Origin: Ruminococcus sp.
Lineage (GTDB): Bacteria; Bacillota; Clostridia; Oscillospirales; Ruminococcaceae
NCBI GenBank assembly: GCA_021200415.1
Contig: JAJQGO010000036.1
Location: 1-42,205 of the forward strand
Direction: 5' to 3'
DNA length: 42,205 nt
Below are positions 32,607 through 39,646 of the stretch, piece by piece. Both the position numbers and the translations under genes were made by a program. Within the stretch, counting starts at the first letter, position 1. The number at the start of each line of letters is the position of its first letter. The notes under the pieces are model-generated. The model was not told the origin of the DNA. It did no database searches and saw only the letters and a list, made by a program, of their open reading frames with translations.

Positions 32607-32978
32607 ATGGAAATATGGACTTGTGCAAAGTGCGAAACTACTAATCCTGATACTCAGAAACAATGTGTTGTATGTCATTTTCCACGCAGCGATCATCATG
32701 ACATACCCAATGGAAATGATGATGGTGGAACAGGTAAAGACATTGGACAAGATGATAAGAAAAATAGGAAAATGAGAGCAAAGCAAGACAAAAAGAATAG
32801 GAAAAAGAGAGAAAAGGAAGAAAAAAAGAGAAAAAAGAAAGAAAAAAAAGAAAGAAAAAGAGTCAAACGCGGACGAACTTCCTTTTTGGCAAAGCTGGAA
32901 ATTTTTCTTGGAATTATTGCAGCAATAGTTACTATTGCATTGATTTTCGTGATCCTTTTTGCGTTCAATATTATTTAA
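32607..32978 (+). CDS. RanBP2-type zinc finger, Lys-rich segment and C-terminal membrane anchor
   Basis: A 123-residue protein. The N-terminus WTCAKCETTN...CVVC (residues 3-22) has the W-x-C-x2-C-x3-N-x6-C-x2-C spacing of RanBP2 zinc fingers, rare in bacteria. A polar region is followed by about 40 residues that are mostly Lys, Arg and Glu, then a single C-terminal helix (FLGIIAAIVTIALIFVILFAF). The finger and basic stretch should be in the cytoplasm, where they could bind the kinase, RNA or acidic lipids. ATG at 32607 after GGAGGAATATAAG; an in-frame ATG at 32583 overlaps the kinase stop and is less likely. Confidence 0.8.
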   Translation: MEIWTCAKCETTNPDTQKQCVVCHFPRSDHHDIPNGNDDGGTGKDIGQDDKKNRKMRAKQDKKNRKKREKEEKKRKKKEKKERKRVKRGRTSFLAKLEIFLGIIAAIVTIALIFVILFAFNII

Positions 32979-32994
32979 TCGGAGGGTATATTAT

Positions 32995-33975
32995 ATGTTT
33001 TGTAGTAAATGTGGAAACCAGATTCGAAAAGGTGAGCGTATATGCGGGCAATGTCGTAATCCTATTTCTTTTGGCGGTGAGAATAATTATGAGAAGCATC
33101 AGGAAATTATGAAGCTTGTTACGGAAGTATATGATTCTCCAAACAATACTCCTCCTGAACCGAACAGTGATTCTGAAAAATACATTGAACTCAAAAAATA
33201 CACAGATGAGCAAATTAAGTCTATGAATGCAGAATTGATGGCGCAAAAGGAAATGATTCAGTCATGTCAAAGGAAAACGTTATTATGGCGTAAATATTTT
33301 TTTGCTGAAGCAATAGTATTGCTGATAGTGGTGATTGCGTTTATTGTATTTGCAATAAAATCCGGAACTACTGAATCTCAGGATTTTGATGATGAGACGG
33401 AAACAAGCTCTTCAATAAGCTCTTATCAATCAGATGATGAAAGCAGTGAACTCGATGAAGAAAGTTCTGATGAGAGTGCAATTAAGGTAGATAGTGAAAA
33501 TTCAGATATATACAATAAATTGACGACCTACTTAGGAGATTGTAGTAATAATGTAGAAGGTAAAAGTGTAAAAATAGAACAATTAAGTGGAAACTATACA
33601 TGTCCTATAAATGTATACTATGAAAACGCGAATCCAAGGAACTTTAAGTTTACAGAAGTTTCTGAAAATGATAAAAGTGTTATAATAGATGATGCTAAGG
33701 TTTATATTTATACTCCAAGTAATACTTCTCCATTGGGATACGCATATCATGCAAAAAATACCGAGGAATATTATGTTTTTAGAGAAAAAATTTTAGATGA
33801 TAGTGGAGAAGAAACTGATGATTTACTAATTGTGCTTTATGAAGACGGATATTTAAAGTTCTATTATGCTACACCATCTGATGACTATAGTAACAACAGT
33901 GACACAACAACTGTTTATTATAACGCTTATCCCATCATAGGAGTTGAGCAAAGCACAGAAGATACACAAGATTAG
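32995..33975 (+). CDS. Zinc-ribbon, coiled-coil, single-pass membrane protein
   Basis: A 326-residue protein with a zinc ribbon (CSKC...CGQC, residues 3-21), a helical linker (SEKYIELKKYTDEQIKSMN and on), a membrane helix (about 103-122, FAEAIVLLIVVIAFIVFAI), an acidic Ser/Asp/Glu stretch and an extracytoplasmic domain of about 150 residues I do not recognise. ATG at 32995 with CGGAGGGTATATTAT before it; the open frame back to 32959 overlaps the previous gene. Same plan as other island members: ribbon inside, domain outside. Confidence 0.8.
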   Translation: MFCSKCGNQIRKGERICGQCRNPISFGGENNYEKHQEIMKLVTEVYDSPNNTPPEPNSDSEKYIELKKYTDEQIKSMNAELMAQKEMIQSCQRKTLLWRKYFFAEAIVLLIVVIAFIVFAIKSGTTESQDFDDETETSSSISSYQSDDESSELDEESSDESAIKVDSENSDIYNKLTTYLGDCSNNVEGKSVKIEQLSGNYTCPINVYYENANPRNFKFTEVSENDKSVIIDDAKVYIYTPSNTSPLGYAYHAKNTEEYYVFREKILDDSGEETDDLLIVLYEDGYLKFYYATPSDDYSNNSDTTTVYYNAYPIIGVEQSTEDTQD

Positions 33976-34017
33976 ACAACCAATTATTATAACTAAAAAA
34001 TTGTAGGAGGAAATACT

Positions 34018-34557
34018 ATGTCATTTATTGGAGAAATTTCATCATTAAGTCAGACAGCGTCAAATAAAATGAAAGGAACGGCGGAATATGTCCGAATCAG
34101 TGGAAAAATTACTGATTTGGAAAAGTCGCTGAACCAATGCTATCTGCAAGTTGGCAAGGCAGTTTGCACGACGGAAACAACTGGTAGAACGCCGGCTACA
34201 GAGGAAATTATAAAAAATGCTAAGCAAATGCAGCTGGCATTGCAGGAATTACAGGGACAGCTTCTTTTATTAAAAGGAAATGTAGTTTGCCCTGTATGTA
34301 AAAATACGGTGCGCAGTGATTCTGCGTTTTGTAATGCGTGCGGAGCTGTTCTCAGAAGTCCAGCAACAGGCAAGGTATGCAAGTATTGTGGTGCTGCATT
34401 GGAGGACGATCAGGAGTTTTGCGTTGCTTGCGGAAAAAAAGTGGAAGCGTCGGGTTCGGCACCTCGAGACAGCGTTAGGATATGCAAAAACTGCGGAAAG
34501 CCAATTGACGCCGGACATTCTTTCTGCAAGTACTGTGGAACACGTGCGGATATTTAA
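34018..34557 (+). CDS. Soluble coiled-coil protein with three zinc ribbons
   Basis: A 179-residue protein without a membrane helix. Residues about 10-85 form an amphipathic coiled coil (ITDLEKSLNQCYLQVGKAV, then LQELQGQLLLLK). Three zinc ribbons follow: CPVC...CNAC, CKYC...CVAC and CKNC...CKYC, the last ending the protein. The plan (helical hairpin plus ribbons) suggests an oligomeric adaptor. ATG after GTAGGAGGAAATACT. Confidence 0.82.
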   Translation: MSFIGEISSLSQTASNKMKGTAEYVRISGKITDLEKSLNQCYLQVGKAVCTTETTGRTPATEEIIKNAKQMQLALQELQGQLLLLKGNVVCPVCKNTVRSDSAFCNACGAVLRSPATGKVCKYCGAALEDDQEFCVACGKKVEASGSAPRDSVRICKNCGKPIDAGHSFCKYCGTRADI

Positions 34558-34597
34558 ATTTTTTTAAAAGTAATATGCGATTTGTAGGAGGTGCTGT

Positions 34598-35353
34598 ATG
34601 GTTTGTAAAGAAGTATGTCGCTGTCGAAATTGTGGATTTGAATTGAGGTATGGTGGTTTTACATACCATCCGAAATTTCAGATAACGTACAGAGGTATTC
34701 CTATTCATTACTGTCCGGAATGTGGAGCGATGGATTCATTTATCATATCATCAGAACCCGCAGAACCCGTTAAAGAAAGCGAAATATCCGCAAAAAAACC
34801 CGTTGTATATTTGTATCCCACCGAAGAAACAGAGGTTAGTGTCAAGCTTACATTGAACGTAACATTAACTTGTACATATCCCTCTTATGAAGACGGTTGG
34901 CACGTCATTGCACGACCGGATGGAACACTAACCAATTTATCGGATAAAAAAGAATATTCCTATCTGTACTGGGAGGGCGTTTCACAAGCTGAATGGGATA
35001 TGTCTCGTGGTTTTGTAGTTCAGGGAAAAGATACAGCGGAATTTTTACAGGGAATCCTTCAACAAATCGGCTTAACTCCGCGTGAATATAACGAGTTTAT
35101 TGTATATTGGCTGCCAAAAATGCAGGATCATGCGTATAATCTTATTACTTTTCAGCAGGAACGTTATACTCAATCAGCGTAGTTGAGTATAACCCCAAAT
35201 CCGGACAAGATCCTGCGTGTATTTATGGTTTTTAAGGAACTTCAATCACCAATTGATGTTAAGCCGCCGCAGATTATACCATTTGAACGTGAAGGCTTTA
35301 CAGTCGTAGAATGGGGCGGCACAGAGGCTTGCAACCAGCATTTGTTAATGTGA
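34598..35353 (+). pseudogene. Zinc-binding protein gene interrupted by an in-frame TAG
   Basis: The frame from ATG 34598 (after GTAGGAGGTGCTGT) has a CxCxxC...CxxC zinc-binding start (CRCRNC ... CPEC), then a globular domain (KPVVYLYPTEETEVSVKL onward) found as a stand-alone family. It stops at TAG 35180-35182 after 194 codons. The same frame then continues for 56 sense codons with coherent sequence (LSITPNPDKILRVFMVFKEL ... FTVVEWGG) to TGA 35351-35353. The coding quality on both sides argues for a single nonsense change (for example AAG to TAG) in a gene of about 250 codons. Alternatives are an authentic truncated protein or stop readthrough. No symbol recognised. Confidence 0.75.
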
Positions 35354-35445
35354 CTTTATACGATATAAAATGATAATCTATGTTGGTGCAGCTGATTGGG
35401 AATAAGCCGGACTTAAGTATATTAATGAAGCTGGGAGTAGAAATT

Positions 35446-36015
35446 ATGATATGTAAGTTTTGTGGTGCTCTACTTGAAGATGATTGGGTGTTTTGCGTTT
35501 CTTGCGGGAAAAGTACAGTGACAAGAAAAATGCTGTTAGAAGAATCATTAAAAAGGTTGGAGATTCAAAAGTGGCTGAATATAATTGCTGCTTTTTTGAG
35601 TCCATCCTCCAGAATAATGTTTTATCTTATGCTTTTTAATGATGTTGACGGAGAAAGTGCAGGTCCAATTTCAATATTGTTTTGTTTGATGCTTTTTCGT
35701 TGCCTTTTTGCTATTTATATGATCATTGAAGTGTTTAATAAAAGTGCTTCAAAGCTAAAGAAAGATGCATCAAATGAATTTATATCAGATAAGACGCTCT
35801 TAGTAGAAGTAAATGCACACAGGGAAAGCAGCAAGGTTCAAATTTTGTTTTCTATTTTTATACTGGGTGGTGTAATAGGAATCATTGGCGGATGTTTTGG
35901 ATTATCGGCAGCAAAAGAAATTAAAAAAACTGTACTGCTGAAAGACGTTATTATCAATTTAAAAGGAAAAACAAATTATGAAATGTCCAAATTGCAAAAG
36001 AAAAATTCTGAATAA
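35446..36015 (+). CDS. Zinc-ribbon protein with three membrane helices
   Basis: A 189-residue protein with a zinc ribbon (CKFC...CVSC, residues 3-20) and three hydrophobic segments (about 42-65, 70-92 and 128-152; FLSPSSRIMFYLMLF, ILFCLMLFRCLFAIYMII, ILFSIFILGGVIGIIGGCFG). ATG at 35446 after GGGAG; an open frame back to 35380 lacks a site. The last 13 codons overlap, in another frame, the start of the next small gene. Function unknown. Confidence 0.7.
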   Translation: MICKFCGALLEDDWVFCVSCGKSTVTRKMLLEESLKRLEIQKWLNIIAAFLSPSSRIMFYLMLFNDVDGESAGPISILFCLMLFRCLFAIYMIIEVFNKSASKLKKDASNEFISDKTLLVEVNAHRESSKVQILFSIFILGGVIGIIGGCFGLSAAKEIKKTVLLKDVIINLKGKTNYEMSKLQKKNSE

Positions 36016-36154
36016 TGCAAAGTATTGCAAGTATTGTGCATATCCTATTTCAGTACAGCAAGGAACAGAGGAAAGCAATAAAAATAAGTCGAGAATTGTC
36101 AGAATTTTACTCCTCTGCTGTTTTATTGTAGCCGTTTTGATTATTATAGCTTAG
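35978..36154 (+). CDS. Short zinc-ribbon membrane protein, truncated copy of the next gene's N-terminus
   Basis: A 58-residue frame: zinc ribbon (CPNC...CKYC) followed by one C-terminal helix (ILLLCCFIVAVLIIIA) and a TAG. The DNA and protein nearly repeat the first 60 codons of the gene at 36232 (MKCPNCRKKIPNSAKYC). It may be a working mini-protein or the relic of a duplication whose downstream part was lost. It starts inside the previous gene (38-bp overlap) with AAAAGGAAAAACAAATT before the ATG. Confidence 0.6.
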   Translation: MKCPNCKRKILNNAKYCKYCAYPISVQQGTEESNKNKSRIVRILLLCCFIVAVLIIIA

Positions 36155-36231
36155 GGAAAAAGTACATGTAAATCCTTTTCGGCTGTAAGGACTTACTTGA
36201 CTAATTATATTTTAATAGGAGAAGAAATTTT

Positions 36232-37701
36232 ATGAAATGTCCAAATTGCAGAAAAAAAATTCCGAATAGTGCAAAGTATTGCAAGTATTGTGCTTGCCCT
36301 ATTTCGGGGTCACAGGTAAAAAAGAAAAGCAAGGGAAACAAGCTGCGAATCGTTATGATTTCAGTCAGCTGCTGCTTAATTGTAGCAGTAGGTGTTACAG
36401 GATATATATTTTACCAATGGTATAATAGTCCTTCGCAGGAAATTCTGCGAGAGTTAAAATCTGAGGATTATAAAGATGCTGTGCGTATATTTAATCGTAA
36501 TTACGATGAGGACGATGATATTCCTGAGGATATTGTGACAAAAGTAACGTCTATATTAGAAAGCGAATACACTGCTTTTCAGAACGAAGAAAAGTCTTAC
36601 AGCACTGTTACGAATAATATTGATACACTCTCGGAAATGAATATTGAAGAACTGGAAGATGAGATAGAGGAAGTTCAAGATTCAATTGATTCATTAAATG
36701 CTTCACGTACGGCTTTTGATACGGCGGAATCATATATGGAAGACGGAAATTATGAAGATGCCATTGCACAATACAAGCTTGTTATTCAGGATGACAGCAA
36801 TTATGATACGGCACAAACCAGAATGGAAGAAGCTGTAACAAGCTATCGTACAGAGGTACTGGAAGATGCTGCTGAAAAAGCGTCGTCTGGAAATGTATCC
36901 GGTGCAATTACAATTTTGAAGAGTGGATTGAATGTACTGGAGAATGATTCTGAGTTTACGCAGCAGCTGACGGTATATCAGAATCAGTTGGAGGATGATG
37001 CGATTGCTGATGCATTGGAGGAAGCAGAAATCTATGCTGAAAGCAAAAATTATGAAAGTGCTATTGCCGTGTTGGAAAAAGCTTTAAACAGCTATTCCAG
37101 TGATGCAAGCTTGCAGGCAGCATATGATACATATACAGATGAATTTGTTAATTATGTGATTGCAGAAGCGAATTCATTGATTAGTGAAAATGATTATTCC
37201 AGCGCTATTACAAAGCTGGAGGCTGCTGTTAAGGTTGTAGACAGTGATATTCTTACTGATATGCTCGCGCAGACTAAAGAAAATCAGCCGGTGAATCTGA
37301 CCGAACTGAAAAGTCAAAATGCGGATGATTTTTGGATAGAAAGTAGTGCTGTTGAAGATGTTTTCGGAAATATTTACTCGGGAAAGAATGTTTGGGAAAT
37401 TGGTGGTGGAGTACCAAATAGTTGTGAATTTTATACGGGCGAAAATTATACTGCCCTGACCGGTACAATAATCCCCAAAACGGATTTTGGTAGCGCTGTA
37501 GCCGTAAACTTTGAAATTTATGTGGATGGTGAATTAAAATACTCTCAAAAGGTAACGCAAAAAATGGAACCTACAAGTTTTGAAGTGGATGTGACCGGTG
37601 GAAAATGGGTGAAAATAAAAGTTTCGGAAATAGAAGGAAGTAATTCCGGAAGTTATTGGTATAATACAATAATTCTTTATAACCCGGTATTAACAAAATA
37701 G
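36232..37701 (+). CDS. Zinc-ribbon membrane protein with TPR-like repeats and NPCBM-like domain
   Basis: A 489-residue protein: zinc ribbon (CPNC...CKYC, residues 3-20), single membrane helix (about 36-61), then helical repeats with TPR-like phase (MEDGNYEDAIAQYKLVIQDD, AESKNYESAIAVLEKALNSY, SENDYSSAITKLEAAVKVVD; about 160-340). The C-terminal domain of about 120 residues has the look of NPCBM, a carbohydrate-binding beta-sandwich (GKNVWEIGGG, TALTGTIIPKTDF, FEIYVDGELKYSQKV). It likely binds cell-wall or host glycan outside the cell. ATG after AATAGGAGAAGAAATTTT. Confidence 0.8.
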   Translation: MKCPNCRKKIPNSAKYCKYCACPISGSQVKKKSKGNKLRIVMISVSCCLIVAVGVTGYIFYQWYNSPSQEILRELKSEDYKDAVRIFNRNYDEDDDIPEDIVTKVTSILESEYTAFQNEEKSYSTVTNNIDTLSEMNIEELEDEIEEVQDSIDSLNASRTAFDTAESYMEDGNYEDAIAQYKLVIQDDSNYDTAQTRMEEAVTSYRTEVLEDAAEKASSGNVSGAITILKSGLNVLENDSEFTQQLTVYQNQLEDDAIADALEEAEIYAESKNYESAIAVLEKALNSYSSDASLQAAYDTYTDEFVNYVIAEANSLISENDYSSAITKLEAAVKVVDSDILTDMLAQTKENQPVNLTELKSQNADDFWIESSAVEDVFGNIYSGKNVWEIGGGVPNSCEFYTGENYTALTGTIIPKTDFGSAVAVNFEIYVDGELKYSQKVTQKMEPTSFEVDVTGGKWVKIKVSEIEGSNSGSYWYNTIILYNPVLTK

Positions 37702-37925
37702 TTGAAAATCAGAGTGTAGGAAATAGAGGGCACGTCATTTGTTTCCCGTTCTTTTTACAATGTGGAGGCATTTTGGTCTTTATCGTGTTGTATGTTATTA
37801 TGGACGAATGGTGGTTTGACGGAATCGCTCTCGAACCTTTTCTCGAAGCAGTATTTCATGTGTGACAAATTTTGATTTTAAAAATTAAAAACAATGTAAT
37901 TTAAAAACTATGGAGGTACAAAAAT
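37702..37925 (+). other. Intergenic gap with a possible 30-residue ORF
   Basis: AT-rich spacer. A TTG-TGA frame at 37773-37865, preceded by GTGGAGG, encodes 30 residues (LVFIVLYVIMDEWWFDG...), with hydrophobic then acidic character. It could be a tiny protein or relic. Otherwise nothing is seen. Confidence 0.3.
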
Positions 37926-38624
37926 ATGTTTTGTAAAAAATGTGGAAGTTCAATGAAAGATGGCAGTCGTTTCTGTCCAAAATGCGGTGCGGAAAATAAT
38001 GTTGTTATGAAGCAGCCAATTAACCCAAAACCTTATGGCTATGGCAGACCCACCCCTGCACCTGTTTCAACGCCGGGTAAAAACACCAGAAATACAATTT
38101 TAGTTATTGTTGCAATGGTGGTTGTGGTTGCATTGATTATAAGTCTGTTTTGTGTATTTTTAGGTGGCAAGGGAAAATCAAAAGTTGAAGGGTGTCTTGA
38201 GGCAAGTGCAGAAGAAAATGCAAAATATTTTGTGAATCATGTTCCCAATGATTTATTGGATGATATTATGGACAGCTACGATGCTACAAAAAGCGATGCA
38301 ATAGACTGTGTAGATGATTATATGGGTCACTATAATTGGTGGCCTTGTGATTGGGAAGACTGTGAAGACTATGAATTAAAAAATGATGGAAAGAAGCTGA
38401 GCGATAGTAGGTTAGATGACTTCAAAGATGAGTTTGAAGATTGTATGGAGAGACGCGATGTGGATTTGAGCGAATTTGATGTTGATGATATTTCGGCAGC
38501 GGTTAAATGGAGAGTAGAAGTTGATGGAGATGATCTTGAGATTTACACTTATAAATATAAAGGTAAGTGGTATTGTTATTCAGCATCGAAAATATTATGT
38601 TATGCTGTATATAATGAAGCTTAA
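37926..38624 (+). CDS. Zinc-ribbon single-pass membrane protein, acidic outer domain
   Basis: A 232-residue protein with zinc ribbon (CKKC...CPKC, residues 3-20), Pro-rich linker, membrane helix (about 57-82) and an acidic domain of about 150 residues containing several Cys (WWPCDWEDCEDYEL). It ends in YKYKGKWYCYSASKIL, which resembles the end of the next gene, so the two outer domains are probably paralogous. ATG after TATGGAGGTACAAAAAT. Confidence 0.8.
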   Translation: MFCKKCGSSMKDGSRFCPKCGAENNVVMKQPINPKPYGYGRPTPAPVSTPGKNTRNTILVIVAMVVVVALIISLFCVFLGGKGKSKVEGCLEASAEENAKYFVNHVPNDLLDDIMDSYDATKSDAIDCVDDYMGHYNWWPCDWEDCEDYELKNDGKKLSDSRLDDFKDEFEDCMERRDVDLSEFDVDDISAAVKWRVEVDGDDLEIYTYKYKGKWYCYSASKILCYAVYNEA

Positions 38625-38646
38625 CATGATTAAGAGGTGATATTGT

Positions 38647-39483
38647 ATGTTTTGTAAAGAATGTGGGCGTCCACTGAAAGAGGGCGGACGTTTTTGTCCA
38701 AAATGTGTAACGGATAACGGTTCGAGGAAAACAAGTGGAGGAACTGGTATTGTCCATAAGAAAAAGAAATGGATTCCAATAGTAGCTGCTTTATTGGTAT
38801 TTGTAATTGTTGCGGTGTTTGCTGTAAATACAATTAGGAAAAATTCAGCTACCGGCTCACCAGAAAATGCGATCGAAGCATATTATCAGCTTTTGGCAGA
38901 TGGAGATTATGAAGCAATGGCGGATTTAGTTCCAAAGGAAAAACAAAAAATCTTTATGGAATTTATTGAAGAAGAATATGATGTAGATTATGATGACTTT
39001 GAAGATCTTCTTGAGGAATATGGTGAGTATATTGAGAATCATACAGGTCGTGTAGAAGATAGAAATGTTGATTTTGACGGTTATCGCGATTATGGCTATT
39101 CTATATGGAAGGAGCTTGTTCCCGGTCTGGAGGATTATGAGATATATGAATGCGGCAGCGTCAGCGTAAGAGTTAAAGATGAAGATAAAGCTGACCTTAC
39201 AGATTTGCTGCATACAATTTGTAATTACTTCGATAAATTCTATGATTTCCGAGATGAAGATGATTTATTGGAAGAAATAGAAGATGCAGGAACATTTGAG
39301 GGCTATGATAGTGAAGATGTTATTGATTTGTTAAGTTATGATAAGCTTGTAGAGTGCAAAACAACAATAAAGCCGAAATCCGGTGGCAGCATAACGCAGG
39401 ATGTTTATGCATATAAGGTTAACGGAAAATGGTATTGTGCTAATATTTTGGTCTATTTGTGTTCTTACATAAACAATGCGTAA
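38647..39483 (+). CDS. Zinc-ribbon single-pass membrane protein, acidic outer domain (paralogue)
   Basis: A 278-residue protein: zinc ribbon (CKEC...CPKC, residues 3-20), basic stretch KKKKW, membrane helix (about 41-60), then an outer domain starting SPENAIEAYYQLLADGDYEA, in the style of NTF2/DUF4878-like lipoprotein domains. Its final part (DVYAYKVNGKWYCANIL) matches the end of the preceding gene. It starts 22 bp after that gene's stop, with AAGAGGTGATATTGT. A hairpin terminator follows. Confidence 0.8.
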   Translation: MFCKECGRPLKEGGRFCPKCVTDNGSRKTSGGTGIVHKKKKWIPIVAALLVFVIVAVFAVNTIRKNSATGSPENAIEAYYQLLADGDYEAMADLVPKEKQKIFMEFIEEEYDVDYDDFEDLLEEYGEYIENHTGRVEDRNVDFDGYRDYGYSIWKELVPGLEDYEIYECGSVSVRVKDEDKADLTDLLHTICNYFDKFYDFRDEDDLLEEIEDAGTFEGYDSEDVIDLLSYDKLVECKTTIKPKSGGSITQDVYAYKVNGKWYCANILVYLCSYINNA

Positions 39484-39587
39484 TGATATAGTTTTATATA
39501 ATATGATTTAATTTTAGCGGATTGCCCTTTATTATCTAAGATATTTCGTGATAGTTTTAAGGCATTTAGGAGCAATTTGTGTAAGTG

Positions 39588-39629
39588 CCGTTGAAGATGC
39601 AAAACATTTGCCTTCAACGGTATTTTATT
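39588..39629 (+). terminator. Strong hairpin before the protease gene
   Basis: CCGTTGAAG (39588-39596) pairs with CTTCAACGG (39612-39620), with an inner GCAAA/TTTGC pair, followed by TATTTTATT. The next ribosome-binding site starts only a few bases later, so the protease may be expressed by readthrough or from an unseen promoter. Confidence 0.75.
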
Positions 39630-39646
39630 AAAAAGGAGGAAGTTGT

